Origin: Succinimonas sp045124755
GTDB taxonomy: Bacteria; Pseudomonadota; Gammaproteobacteria; Enterobacterales; Succinivibrionaceae
DNA length: 64,000 bases
Strand: one strand, 5' to 3'
NCBI RefSeq assembly: GCF_045124755.1
Contig: NZ_JBGVMK010000120.1
Below the pieces are notes generated by a model. The model searched no databases, was not told where the DNA came from, and saw only the letters and a program-made list of their open reading frames with translations. Positions 54,602 through 62,657 of the stretch are shown here, piece by piece (position 1 is the first letter of the stretch; each line of letters begins with the position of its first letter). A program made the position numbers and the translations under genes.

Positions 54602-55471
54602 CTAGGCAAATGTCCGGGATCTGTCCGGCTGCCCTCTCATGAAGGATACCACGCCGTAGCCCACTCCGGTGCGATCCTCGTGGGAATAAACATGGGGTTC
54701 TGCCTCATAGCCGTCCAGAGCCCCGGCCATCATGACAAAGGAGCGATGGCCGCACTCCGCCGCCCGATCGCAGAATTCGCTGTCAAAGGAAAAGAGCTCC
54801 CCGAAGGCCGCCCGGCCCAGGACATCCATGATCCGGGCATCATATTCCGGCCCCTCGGGAACAAAGCCGTAAGGCCCGTCCTCCTGAAGCTTGTGGGAGA
54901 GATCCCCGCTGGCTACATAAACCGTCCGGCGTCCCAGTTTTGCGGCTGCCTTCTGGATGCATTTTCCGGCACGGTAGTAGGCGGCGAAATCCACCCGTGC
55001 GGCATAGCCTGTCACCAGAAGCCGGAAGGAACTCAGGTATTTCCGGATAAACCAAAGAGGCACCATGGTACCGTGATCCAGCTCCGGGGATCCTAAGGGA
55101 ATGAAAAAGCCGGGAGCTGAGTCGCGAACCAGTTCATCCCGGAGTTCGGTATCGACCTCTTCGGCAAACGTCACCTCCGGGGCCCGGAACTGGGCGAAGC
55201 TGCCCCTGAGACCGGCCTTTTCCGGAAGCACAAAGCCCCGCATTCCTACTTCCGCATGGGGACTGGAGATGACTATGGTGTCGGGGTTCAGAGCCGCAAT
55301 CTTTTCAGCCACGGCGTTATAGGAAGCGATGGTGCGGGCCGCAATGCTTTCATGGCCCCGGCCCACGGCAGGAACAATAAGGGGCGGATGCGGCACTGCG
55401 AAGGCGGCGATAATGCCGGTGTTCTCCGTAAGATTGGCCGCTGTTAAAGATTCGGTTGCAGTTTCAGTCAT
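54602..55471 (-). CDS. MEMO/LigB-like extradiol dioxygenase-fold protein
   Basis: A 289-residue protein of the class III extradiol dioxygenase fold. AAFAVPHPPLIVPAVGRGHE at the N-terminus carries a metal-type His. VISSPHAEVGMRGF, LDHGTMVPLWFIRKYL and VASGDLSHKLQEDGPYGF follow, with further His positions. I start at ATG 55469-55471 with GGGGAG upstream. It lies before the AMMECR1 gene on the same strand. Together they match proteins A and B of the AmmeMemoRadiSam system. Confidence 0.85.
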   Translation of the reverse strand: MTETATESLTAANLTENTGIIAAFAVPHPPLIVPAVGRGHESIAARTIASYNAVAEKIAALNPDTIVISSPHAEVGMRGFVLPEKAGLRGSFAQFRAPEVTFAEEVDTELRDELVRDSAPGFFIPLGSPELDHGTMVPLWFIRKYLSSFRLLVTGYAARVDFAAYYRAGKCIQKAAAKLGRRTVYVASGDLSHKLQEDGPYGFVPEGPEYDARIMDVLGRAAFGELFSFDSEFCDRAAECGHRSFVMMAGALDGYEAEPHVYSHEDRTGVGYGVVSFMRGQPDRSRTFA

Positions 55472-55993
55472 TTTCACTCCCCTGTGATACCGATACCGGC
55501 GGATTTGCATAAAATAACCGCCTCAGGTAATTCTATCCGTAACCATGGAGGCATAAACTAATCTGCGTCACAGATGCCAAACATTGCCGAAGGAAAACTT
55601 CCGGAAAAAGCAGAGCTCCCATGATACCTTTTGGAAAGAGCAAACAGCAGGAACACTAATCAGAGGAGCGCGCGGAGTTCCTGTATCATCGGCTTGTTTC
55701 TCTGTCCTGCTGTTCCGCATTATTTATGAGGCTCCCTTAATACATCCCGCTGCAAAACCAAAAATTCCCTAATATCATCACAAAAAATGCGGTAACTTTA
55801 ATAGCACTGTCACCACATAGCGGGCCAAAGAAGGATAATGTAACCGGTTTTCAGGAAAAGACCCCGTAACTGTCCGTATCCCGGCGGCAGCCGAATACAT
55901 TGTGTCCGCTACAGCATTGATACAATAAAGCGTTGTCAAATGCCAAACCTCCGGAACATCGGAAATCTGGCCGTTAACCGAAGGAATGAAATT
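55472..55993. other. Divergent intergenic 522 bp
   Basis: Should hold promoters for the MEMO-like gene (minus) and the helical-repeat gene (plus). A TACAAT at 55921-55926 is a possible -10 for the latter, with no good -35 at the right distance. The short plus frame at 55584-55772 is not supported. Confidence 0.4.
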
Positions 55994-56824
55994 ATGGCCG
56001 TATCAGATCAGGAAGCTCGCGAACTTATTGCCATGTTTGACTCGTGCGATCCTTTCAAATCAGTGGAAGAAGGAAATGCCACCAATGTCATAGGGGTAAC
56101 TGATGGAGACCTCTGCATTGATACCGCTCTCGATCCTAAAATTTGCCTTCCTGTCTGGAACCGGCTTCTGGAACTCATGGCAAGAGAACACAATTACAGA
56201 GATCTGGGACTGCACCCCGATATTGACGTACGTCTTCCCTTCTTTGCTTTTTGCATCGGAGAAGGACTCTACTACTTCGGCGCTTACGAAGAGGCCGTGG
56301 CAATCAATGAGCAAATAGCCACCATGATCTCATGGGAAAAAACACCGATTATTATTTACAATGCGGTGGAGACCATTGCCAAAAGCCTCTACGCTCAGGG
56401 AATGCCCGGGAAAGGCAAAAGGTACCTGAAAATGTGGCTGGAGAAGAATCCGGACTGGGGTTATGGCTGGCTCACCCTGCTCCGGCTGCAGGAAAATGAC
56501 ATGATCAGAAATGACTACCGGACTTATGTCTCCAAAACCTTGCATTCCCTGAAAAAAAGAAAGCATCTTGCCTATAAGGAACTTATCCTGCCGGCGGTGG
56601 AGAGTCTGCTGAAAGGCAATCATAATCCGTATCGTCTGGAATTTTTAGGCAAAAACGTTACTACGGATGTTGTATTTCAGCAGGAATTTGCTGACAAATT
56701 TAAGATACAGCTCATCATGTCGCTCAGGTTTACTGGCAGTGATGTATTTTTGAGGATTCCAAATGACAGCCCTGCCGGAAGGGCAATGCATCCGCAGTCA
56801 ATTCCCTTCAAGATGATCCAGTAG
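55994..56824 (+). CDS. TPR-like helical-repeat protein (276 aa), unknown role
   Basis: Soluble, with helical hairpins resembling degenerate TPR units, for example GLYYFGAYEEAVAINEQIA, AVETIAKSLYAQGMPGKGKRYL and WLEKNPDWGYGWLTLLRLQE. TPR arrays bind proteins, and no enzymatic motif is seen. I start at ATG 55994 (MAVSDQEARELI), with AAGGAA eight bases before; an upstream in-frame ATG at 55940 lacks such a site. Part of its 3' end is repeated in degenerate form just after the stop. Confidence 0.6.
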   Translation: MAVSDQEARELIAMFDSCDPFKSVEEGNATNVIGVTDGDLCIDTALDPKICLPVWNRLLELMAREHNYRDLGLHPDIDVRLPFFAFCIGEGLYYFGAYEEAVAINEQIATMISWEKTPIIIYNAVETIAKSLYAQGMPGKGKRYLKMWLEKNPDWGYGWLTLLRLQENDMIRNDYRTYVSKTLHSLKKRKHLAYKELILPAVESLLKGNHNPYRLEFLGKNVTTDVVFQQEFADKFKIQLIMSLRFTGSDVFLRIPNDSPAGRAMHPQSIPFKMIQ

Positions 56825-56867
56825 CGGTATCTGCGCCTGCCGGGACAAGCGCCTTTATTGGCAAGGG

Positions 56868-56948
56868 TTGTCATAACGCTCAGGGTTACCGGCATTGATT
56901 CCTTTCTGACCATTCAAGTAACAGTCCTGCCGCAAAAGCAGCATGCCG
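56868..56948 (+). repeat. Degenerate copy of the 3' end of the preceding gene
   Basis: About 80 bases align with 56719-56795 (the segment that encodes SLRFTGSDVFLRIPNDSPAGRA), with scattered changes. It lies right before the palindromic repeat that opens the second ATPase cassette. It is another gene-tail duplication at a cassette edge. Confidence 0.6.
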
Positions 56949-56976
56949 GATGTATGCCAGTCTAAGACTTGGACAG

Positions 56977-57318
56977 TGAAATTTTTGCGGCATGCCGCAA
57001 TTTTTTCAGTTAAAGATCATAATTCTTCGCATGGCGATACCGTCTCATCTCAGTGCCGTTGGGGACATTGCCGCCCCAGAAGACAGACCTGCAGGAGTGA
57101 TGAGTGAATCGCCAAGGGCAAGAGGAATACCGGGAGAAGAAAAAAGGAGCAAAATAGGCTCACTCCGCCCGCCGCTCCGCATACATCGGTCATCGTTTTT
57201 AGACGGCACTGTTATCGCAAGCGGGAATCTGCGGAACCGCATATGAAAAACATGAAAGGCAAAACATCCCGATCCGGAGAAGTCAGTCCCTGAGGAAGAG
57301 ATGCCCTCATTCCTGACA
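56977..57318. repeat. Left flank copy of a diverged ~340-bp duplication
   Basis: Starts with the palindrome TTGCGGCATGCCGCAA (56985-57000) inside a TGAAATTT...TTTTTTCAG frame. It continues with sequence that matches 58956-59302 at both ends (CATGGCGATA; CATATGAAAA-CATGA; GAAGAGATGCC) but has diverged in the middle. It contains no supported gene. The two copies enclose the DUF4143 ATPase. Confidence 0.7.
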
Positions 57319-57381
57319 TAACCCGTCAAATTGCTTTTTCAAGGCCTCGTTCATGGTAACGCTGAAAGAGACCTGAGCCAT
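57307..57381 (-). pseudogene. Truncated RelB/DinJ-type antitoxin (first 24 codons)
   Basis: After a strong AAAGGAG site, the minus strand reads MAQVSFSVTMNEALKKQFDG and then LCQE, the typical N-terminus of DinJ/RelB antitoxins, which normally continues with FGM. Here a TGA stop follows at once, exactly where the duplicated flank sequence begins. The rest of the antitoxin and any toxin are missing. It lies 29 bases downstream of the ATPase stop, so it may have been cotranscribed with it. Confidence 0.7.
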
Positions 57382-57410
57382 AACCTTGCTCCTTTGTTTG
57401 CCTGCTTCTG

Positions 57411-58727
57411 TTACCTTGCAATCAAGCTCTCGTCCAGCAGAAAATCCTCAATTCCGACATACCGGATCCCGTAATCATCCTGCCAAGGCATGATGTAGTC
57501 TTTTACCACCACGATTTTTCTGAAAGAATCCGGTATTCTGATCAGGGAGGCAATTTCCTGCTTCCTTTTGTCGGGGGCTGCAATGGATAATGCTGACTGA
57601 ATATAGTAACGCTCATCACCGCGATTAACCACAAAGTCCACTTCTAGCTGCTTCCGGATGTTATTTCCCGAAGCATCTCTTGTGTTATGTTCAACCACGC
57701 CCACATCCACATCAAATCCTCTGCGAATCAGGTCATTGAAGAGGACATTTTCCATGAGGTGGGTTTCTTCCATCTGTCTGAAACCGAGTCTGGCATTTCG
57801 AAGTCCGGGATCACTATAGTAATACTTAACCGGGGTCTTAATATATTTTCTCCCCTTCACATCATATCGTTCTGCTTTTTGGATCAGAAACGCATCCAAA
57901 AAGTATCCTAAATATGAGGCTATGGTGTCTGGAGCAATCTTAAGGTTACGTTCACTTTCAAAGGTATTAGAAATCCTGCGGGGATTGGTTAGCGATCCTA
58001 TCCCCGATGCCAATACATTCAAAAGGATCTCCAAAACTTCTGCATCGTTCTTTATCTTATGCCTTTCCAATACATCCTTGATATAAGTTCTGGTAAATAA
58101 ATCCCGCAGGTATCTGCTTTTTTCCTCATGGTTTTTCATTGACCAGACTAGCGGCATTCCTCCATAGGTGTAATAATCACGCCATGCATTACGCTTATCA
58201 CCCTGATAATGCTCATACACTTCTGCGTAAGACAACGGACTCACGCGAATTTCATCCCCGCGATCCCGGAATTGCGTAAGGATGTCTGTTGAAAGCATCT
58301 TTGAATTGCTTCCCGTGACGTAAACATCCGCATTGGGGATCTTCATCCAACCCAGCACAACATCAATAAATGTAATCTTCTCGTTTGCATCAGGAACGTA
58401 AGGGTTTTGCACTTCAGCCACAAACTGTATTTCATCGATGAGGATATAATAACGTTTCCTTTTGTCCACTATCCGTTCATTCACAAGATTATTGAGATCA
58501 AAAGGATTGCGGTATTTAGCGTTGCTGATGTCATCCAGAGAGAGACCGATAATCTGGTCTTCGCCGACTCCGGACTCCAAAAGGTACTTTCGAAAAAGGT
58601 TAAACAGAAGATAAGACTTACCACTCCGACGGAGGCCGGTAATGATCTTGACGCGTCCGTTATCCTTTTTTTGGATGATTTGATCCATATATTGCTTTCT
58701 CGGGTACTGCATCGTCTTATTCTCCAT
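57411..58727 (-). CDS. AAA_14/DUF4143 ATPase (second copy)
   Basis: A 438-residue ATPase of the same general class as the gene at 42711 but only distantly related. KIITGLRRSGKS is Walker A (residues 27-38), YYILIDEIQF Walker B (93-102), and DVYVTGSNSKML a sensor-like segment. In the C-terminal part, RTYIKDVLERH, VKYYYSDPGLRNARL and QLEVDFVVNRG mark the DUF4143/nuclease-like region. I start at ATG 58725-58727 (MENKTMQYPRKQYM). The frame upstream to 58766 only translates the tandem repeat. A truncated antitoxin follows it. Confidence 0.85.
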   Translation of the reverse strand: MENKTMQYPRKQYMDQIIQKKDNGRVKIITGLRRSGKSYLLFNLFRKYLLESGVGEDQIIGLSLDDISNAKYRNPFDLNNLVNERIVDKRKRYYILIDEIQFVAEVQNPYVPDANEKITFIDVVLGWMKIPNADVYVTGSNSKMLSTDILTQFRDRGDEIRVSPLSYAEVYEHYQGDKRNAWRDYYTYGGMPLVWSMKNHEEKSRYLRDLFTRTYIKDVLERHKIKNDAEVLEILLNVLASGIGSLTNPRRISNTFESERNLKIAPDTIASYLGYFLDAFLIQKAERYDVKGRKYIKTPVKYYYSDPGLRNARLGFRQMEETHLMENVLFNDLIRRGFDVDVGVVEHNTRDASGNNIRKQLEVDFVVNRGDERYYIQSALSIAAPDKRKQEIASLIRIPDSFRKIVVVKDYIMPWQDDYGIRYVGIEDFLLDESLIAR

Positions 58728-58990
58728 GAAATTTTTGCGGCATTCCGCATTTTTTTCATGAAACACTATGCCATAAAGAATTTACTGCCTCAAGTACATA
58801 ACTAAAATTTTTGCAGCATTCCGCGTTTTTTTCACGTAACGCAACGCCGTATCGAATTTGCAGCATTCGAGCACATGACTGAAAATTTTGCGGCATTCCG
58901 CATTTTTTTCACTAAACACGGAACCCTAATGAATTTGCAGCCCTAAACGCATAACTGAAATTTTTGCGGCATGCCGCAATTTTTTCAGTT
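58727..58990 (-). repeat. 76-77-bp tandem repeats with inverted-repeat core over the ATPase start
   Basis: Four units begin at 58727, 58803, 58880 and 58956 (periods 76, 77, 76). Each opens with TGAAATTTTTGCGGCATTCC-type sequence, an inverted repeat with core TTGCGGCAT(T/G)CCGCAA, flanked by A/T runs; about 40 less conserved bases follow. The fourth unit has the perfect palindrome, like the single copy at 56977. The first unit touches the start codon, so a protein bound there would control translation or transcription of the ATPase. Confidence 0.85.
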
Positions 58991-59302
58991 AAGGGCAAAA
59001 TCCTTCCCATGGCGATAACGCCGCAACTCAGAAAGGCCGCCGGGAAATCATTGCCGCTCCCGAAGCGCATATCCCTGACCTATCCCGCAGTCAATGTGTC
59101 AGGGAGCGCGGACATCCCGCGGCAGGAACACCGGAAGAAGAAAAAAAGAGGCGATAATCCCCTCCGTCCCAGAGGCTGCCAGCATCGCTTCCAGGTGCTG
59201 ACCTTTGCTCTGCGGGAATCTGCAGGGGTGCATATGAAAAGCATGAGAGGAAAGGCATCCCAATCCTGAGAGGTCACCTTTGCGGAAGAGATGCCTTCAC
59301 AC
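58956..59302. repeat. Right flank copy of the diverged ~340-bp duplication
   Basis: Matches 56977-57318 in order and orientation, best at the palindrome and at the end (CATATGAAAAGCATGAGAGG, then GAAGAGATGCC). The duplication places the ATPase, its repeat array and the antitoxin stub between two like sequences. No gene supported inside. Confidence 0.7.
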
Positions 59303-59304
59303 CG

Positions 59305-60141
59305 TCAGAAAAGCACCTTATCCGGGTCGAGACCGGAGCCCCCGAAATTATCCATAAGGTCAATGCTCTTCATATCCGCCGTACTGATTTCAAAGTCGAA
59401 AACATCGATGTTTTCCTGAATTCTTGAAGGCGTCACGGATTTCGGAAGCGGCAGAGCTTCATGCTGGAGGCACCAGCGGATGCAAACCTGCGCCGCTGAC
59501 TTTCCGTAATGCCGGGCGATCTCCTGAAGCTCAGGATTGGAGAGCATTCTTCCGGTGCCCAGGGGAGACCATGCTTCCACCAGGATGCCGTTTTCCCGGC
59601 AATAGCGAACTGTATCCTCCTGAAGGAATCCCGGATGGAATTCAATCTGGTTCACCTGCGGCTGTACCTCGGTTTTCATAAGAGCAGCAAGGTGATGCGG
59701 CTTAAAGTTGGATACGCCGATGGCTCTGATCTTTCCTGCCTTATAGAGCTCTGTCATGGCCTGCCATGTTGAGAGATTGATTTCTTCCCATCTCTTGAAT
59801 CTGTGGGATGCGGCAGGCCAGTGAATCAGGTATAGGTCCAGATAATCAAGTCCGAGATCGGAAAGTGTTTTTTCAAAAGCAGCCAGAGTCTGGTCATAGC
59901 CGCGATCCGCATTCCACACCTTGCTGGTGATGAAAAGATCCTCCCGGGGAATGCCGCATGCGGCAATGCCTTTTCCGACACTGACTTCGTTTCCGTAAAT
60001 GGCCGCTGCGTCAATATGACGGTAGCCGCAGGAGACGGCAGCTTTTACGCCAGTCACGGTAATCTCGCTGTCCGGTGATTGCCAGGTGCCATAACCCACA
60101 GACGGTATGGCGATGCCATTGCTAAGTTTCATGGTCTGCAT
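59305..60141 (-). CDS. Aldo/keto reductase
   Basis: A NADPH-dependent reductase of the AKR superfamily (AKR5-like), 278 residues. The catalytic tetrad is visible: Asp44 and Tyr49 in GYRHIDAAAIYGNE, Lys74 in LFITSKVWN, and His107 in LYLIHWP. The cofactor region PKSVTPSRIQEN lies near the C-terminus. I start at ATG 60139-60141 (MQTMKLSNG) with GAGGA before it; ATG 60130-60132 is an alternative. Substrate (often 2,5-diketogluconate or methylglyoxal in relatives) not defined. Confidence 0.9.
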   Translation of the reverse strand: MQTMKLSNGIAIPSVGYGTWQSPDSEITVTGVKAAVSCGYRHIDAAAIYGNEVSVGKGIAACGIPREDLFITSKVWNADRGYDQTLAAFEKTLSDLGLDYLDLYLIHWPAASHRFKRWEEINLSTWQAMTELYKAGKIRAIGVSNFKPHHLAALMKTEVQPQVNQIEFHPGFLQEDTVRYCRENGILVEAWSPLGTGRMLSNPELQEIARHYGKSAAQVCIRWCLQHEALPLPKSVTPSRIQENIDVFDFEISTADMKSIDLMDNFGGSGLDPDKVLF

Positions 60142-60489
60142 TTCAGTAATCCTCGTATGAAATAATCCTGTCAGCATTCCCGCTTATCCCTGTCTGAAGC
60201 CGGTCTGGCACTTTCAGGATGCTTAATGAAGCCCGGTCGGAAACAAAAAAGGAACGCCCCGAGAAATCATGGTACCTGAAATGCAGGGCTTTATGAGATC
60301 GCATCTCCGGGAAACTTGCCGCTTATCACACAATCACCGGGAAGGATTCGGAAGGCCGGAATGAAACCTTTGTCTTTGACTTTGCAGGAGCAGAAGAACG
60401 AAACCGGCGTCCGGGAAACCGCCAGAGACAGAAGAGTTCCGGGCCTGCCGGTTTAAATATGACAGGGCCATCCTTGCTGCTTCTCCGGA
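60142..60489. other. Intergenic 348 bp
   Basis: Lies between the aldo/keto reductase start and the end of the PTH2-domain gene, both minus strand. GC-rich, with no gene, repeat or convincing terminator. Confidence 0.4.
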
Positions 60490-61563
60490 TTACTTGTAAA
60501 GCTGATACTTTTTGCTGATGGCGTGCGCCATGTCATCCTTAAGGGGACGGAAGCCAATGCACGTAAGAACGCGGCCTTTGCCGTTCTCGTCATATTCCTC
60601 CGGCTCCAGTTCGGTGAGGCAGCAGTCTTTGATCAGGAAGAAATCCCGGCCTTCCCTGAGTCCCAGCTCCTCCGCCATGGTGACCGCCTTCAGAAGATGA
60701 TCCCGGTTACGGGCTTCGCATATGATCTTTGTGAAGATGCCCCTAAACCAGTCATCATAGATTTCGGGAGGTATTTCAGAAGTTACCTGGTATGCCGCAA
60801 CCTCGTCGGTGTCCCCTTTAAGTTCCTTTTCAGCAACACCCCTTAACAGCAAATGACTGATAAAGGCCATGCTGGCATGACTCACCTGGGCGGCTAATTT
60901 CCCGGGAGACATCTCCAAATCCTTTCTGGCAATGATCAGCTGCCGGACGCCCTGCTTTTGAGGCGCGTGGGTTTCCGGCTTTGCCGCAGGAGGTTCCGGA
61001 TCCTGCGTATAGCGGCGAATCACGTCGCTTTCTTCCAGTTTCGCATTCTTCATTTGCTGGAGAACTCCATATGTATCATGCTGCCGGATGTAGTCGAATG
61101 AGTAAATTGCTTTCAAACGGCAGGGATAATAGCCCTCTCTGGTTTTCTTGCAGCCGAAGCGGTTGCCCTGCTGCGGAGACTTCTGAAAGCCCACAGAGTA
61201 ATACAATAGCCGGTCATTCAGATCGAGCTCATAGGCATACTCGCACATGAGAGAATCCTGGATAAACCACTCTTCCTCCTCCCATTCCGGCTGAAAATAG
61301 ACATAGGGTTCTCCGCTGCCCGCCGCGTCTTCGCACAGCCGCAAGGAAAAAAACTGCGATTCACCGCCGGGGATTTTGTCCTTCGGGAAACGCTCAAAAA
61401 ACTCCTTCTCAGTCATAAGCTGCTCAAACAGCCGATCGAGATCCACCGTCTTAATCAGCGTCAGGACATCACGGCCGATGCCGTCAGGGTAGGCATCCCA
61501 TCTGATAAAGGCCTCCTTAACGGCATTGCCCTTCCGCATAATAAACGATCCTCTTGTGCCCAT
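60490..61563 (-). CDS. Protein with C-terminal PTH2 (archaeal-type peptidyl-tRNA hydrolase) domain
   Basis: Residues about 205-357 match the PTH2 fold: VRQLIIARKDLEMSPGKLAAQ and then VSHASMAF with the G-K-x-A-A-Q-x-x-H-A signature, FTKIICEARNRDHLLKAV, and FFLIKDCCLTELEPEE. PTH2 enzymes cut peptidyl-tRNA in archaea and eukaryotes; bacteria normally use the unrelated Pth. The first 190 residues form an acidic, aromatic-rich domain I do not recognise. The start may be the ATG at 61563 or the one ending at 61539 (MRKGNAV), which has AGAGGA before it. It precedes no obvious partner gene. Confidence 0.78.
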   Translation of the reverse strand: MGTRGSFIMRKGNAVKEAFIRWDAYPDGIGRDVLTLIKTVDLDRLFEQLMTEKEFFERFPKDKIPGGESQFFSLRLCEDAAGSGEPYVYFQPEWEEEEWFIQDSLMCEYAYELDLNDRLLYYSVGFQKSPQQGNRFGCKKTREGYYPCRLKAIYSFDYIRQHDTYGVLQQMKNAKLEESDVIRRYTQDPEPPAAKPETHAPQKQGVRQLIIARKDLEMSPGKLAAQVSHASMAFISHLLLRGVAEKELKGDTDEVAAYQVTSEIPPEIYDDWFRGIFTKIICEARNRDHLLKAVTMAEELGLREGRDFFLIKDCCLTELEPEEYDENGKGRVLTCIGFRPLKDDMAHAISKKYQLYK

Positions 61564-61618
61564 ATCCTCGCTTTGCTCCTTTGCTATGCTTGTCTGAAAA
61601 CAATAACTGGCAAGATGT

Positions 61619-62011
61619 TCAGGAAAGATTCATCTTTTTCTTGTATTCCCCCATCACCTTTGCCTTGCACTCAGGGCAAAGGTGGTAATGCAAAGCGATA
61701 TCCCAATAATCCCCGAAAAGATCATCTTCATCTATGAAGTCGATGTCACCGTAAACACCGTTTTCAATGTCATCGTCGTTATCGAAAACGTCGGACAGGT
61801 CATCATGCTTCTCGAAGCAAAGGCCGCAGTATCCGGCCTCCGCAATGCTTTCCGTTGTCTCATAATCATTGCCATCGTAATAGCGGGCAACTTGAATATA
61901 TGAACGGATAATGCTGATGCAAGCTTCTTTGCTGATCTTTCCGGCATCATAAAGCTTAAGAATATCCGTCCCTAAAGACGACATGGCGTGTCCGATTTCA
62001 TGATTGCTCAT
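61619..62011 (-). CDS. Small protein with CxxC-CxxC zinc-binding pattern, copy 2
   Basis: A 130-residue acidic protein, MSNHEIGHAMSSLGTDILKLYDAGKISKEA at the start, with CGLC near residue 63 and CPEC near 114, a likely split zinc site, and a very Asp-rich stretch between them. AAGGAG lies ten bases before the ATG. Closely related to the gene at 62235-62657. Function unknown; it may be cotranscribed with the PTH2-domain gene 55 bases downstream. Confidence 0.65.
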   Translation of the reverse strand: MSNHEIGHAMSSLGTDILKLYDAGKISKEACISIIRSYIQVARYYDGNDYETTESIAEAGYCGLCFEKHDDLSDVFDNDDDIENGVYGDIDFIDEDDLFGDYWDIALHYHLCPECKAKVMGEYKKKMNLS

Positions 62012-62234
62012 TTGTGAAAAATCTCCTTAAGTTGGTCAATCTCGAATTTATCGGAGCCCGCCGGCGCATCAGACGGCCAGGGAATTATGACCTGATACCG
62101 CATACTGATTATTCCGGGCTCCCTTATTTCCATAAAAATTTACTCTGAATTTACCATGCTCCCCCGATCCGAAAGCCCTGTCCGATTGCGCAGGCCCAGA
62201 AGTCTGAAAAGCGTGCCGGCTCTGAAAAGGCGTC

Positions 62235-62657
62235 TTACCAGATTTTCAGTTCTGCTTCTTCTTTATTGTTTTTCTTCATTTCCAGATATGCCCTCCTTAG
62301 CTCAGCCCTGCACTTCGGGCAGATGTAATCATGCAAAAGGAGCTGTCTGGAAACAGTTCTCTTAAAGCCGCTGAAGCTCTTGATATCCCCGTAACCGCTA
62401 TTTTTAATGTCCTCGTCATCATCATTGTTAAAAACATCGGACAGGTCTTCATGCTTCTCGAAGCAGAGACCGCAGTATCCGGCCTCCGCAATGCTTTCTG
62501 TCGCCTCATATTCATTGCCGTCGTATTGGGTGACAATGCACATGCATGAACCGATAAGGCTCCTGGCCGCTTCCTTGCTGATCTTTCCGGCTTCATAAAG
62601 CTCAATAATATCCGTCCCTAAAGACGACATGGCTTCTCCGATTTCATGATTGCTCAT
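62235..62657 (-). CDS. Small protein with CxxC-CxxC zinc-binding pattern, copy 1
   Basis: A 140-residue paralog of the gene at 61619-62011, with the same first 30 residues (MSNHEIGEAMSSLGTDIIELYEAGKISKEA), the CGLCFEKHEDLSDVF segment, and CPKC near the C-terminus. The C-terminal tail is longer and Lys/Glu-rich. Leaders of both genes are also similar, so this is a tandem duplication. No known family recognised. Confidence 0.65.
   Translation of the reverse strand: MSNHEIGEAMSSLGTDIIELYEAGKISKEAARSLIGSCMCIVTQYDGNEYEATESIAEAGYCGLCFEKHEDLSDVFNNDDDEDIKNSGYGDIKSFSGFKRTVSRQLLLHDYICPKCRAELRRAYLEMKKNNKEEAELKIW

Noticed and set aside
53864..55096. 410-codon plus frame
   Set aside because: Antisense to the AMMECR1 and MEMO-like genes, which carry firm motifs.
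58728..58766. Earlier start for the second DUF4143 ATPase
   Set aside because: The added residues only translate the tandem repeat and are not part of the family.
58727..58990. Possible CRISPR array
   Set aside because: The units are tandem 76-77-bp repeats whose between-core parts are also related; no unique spacers and no cas genes.
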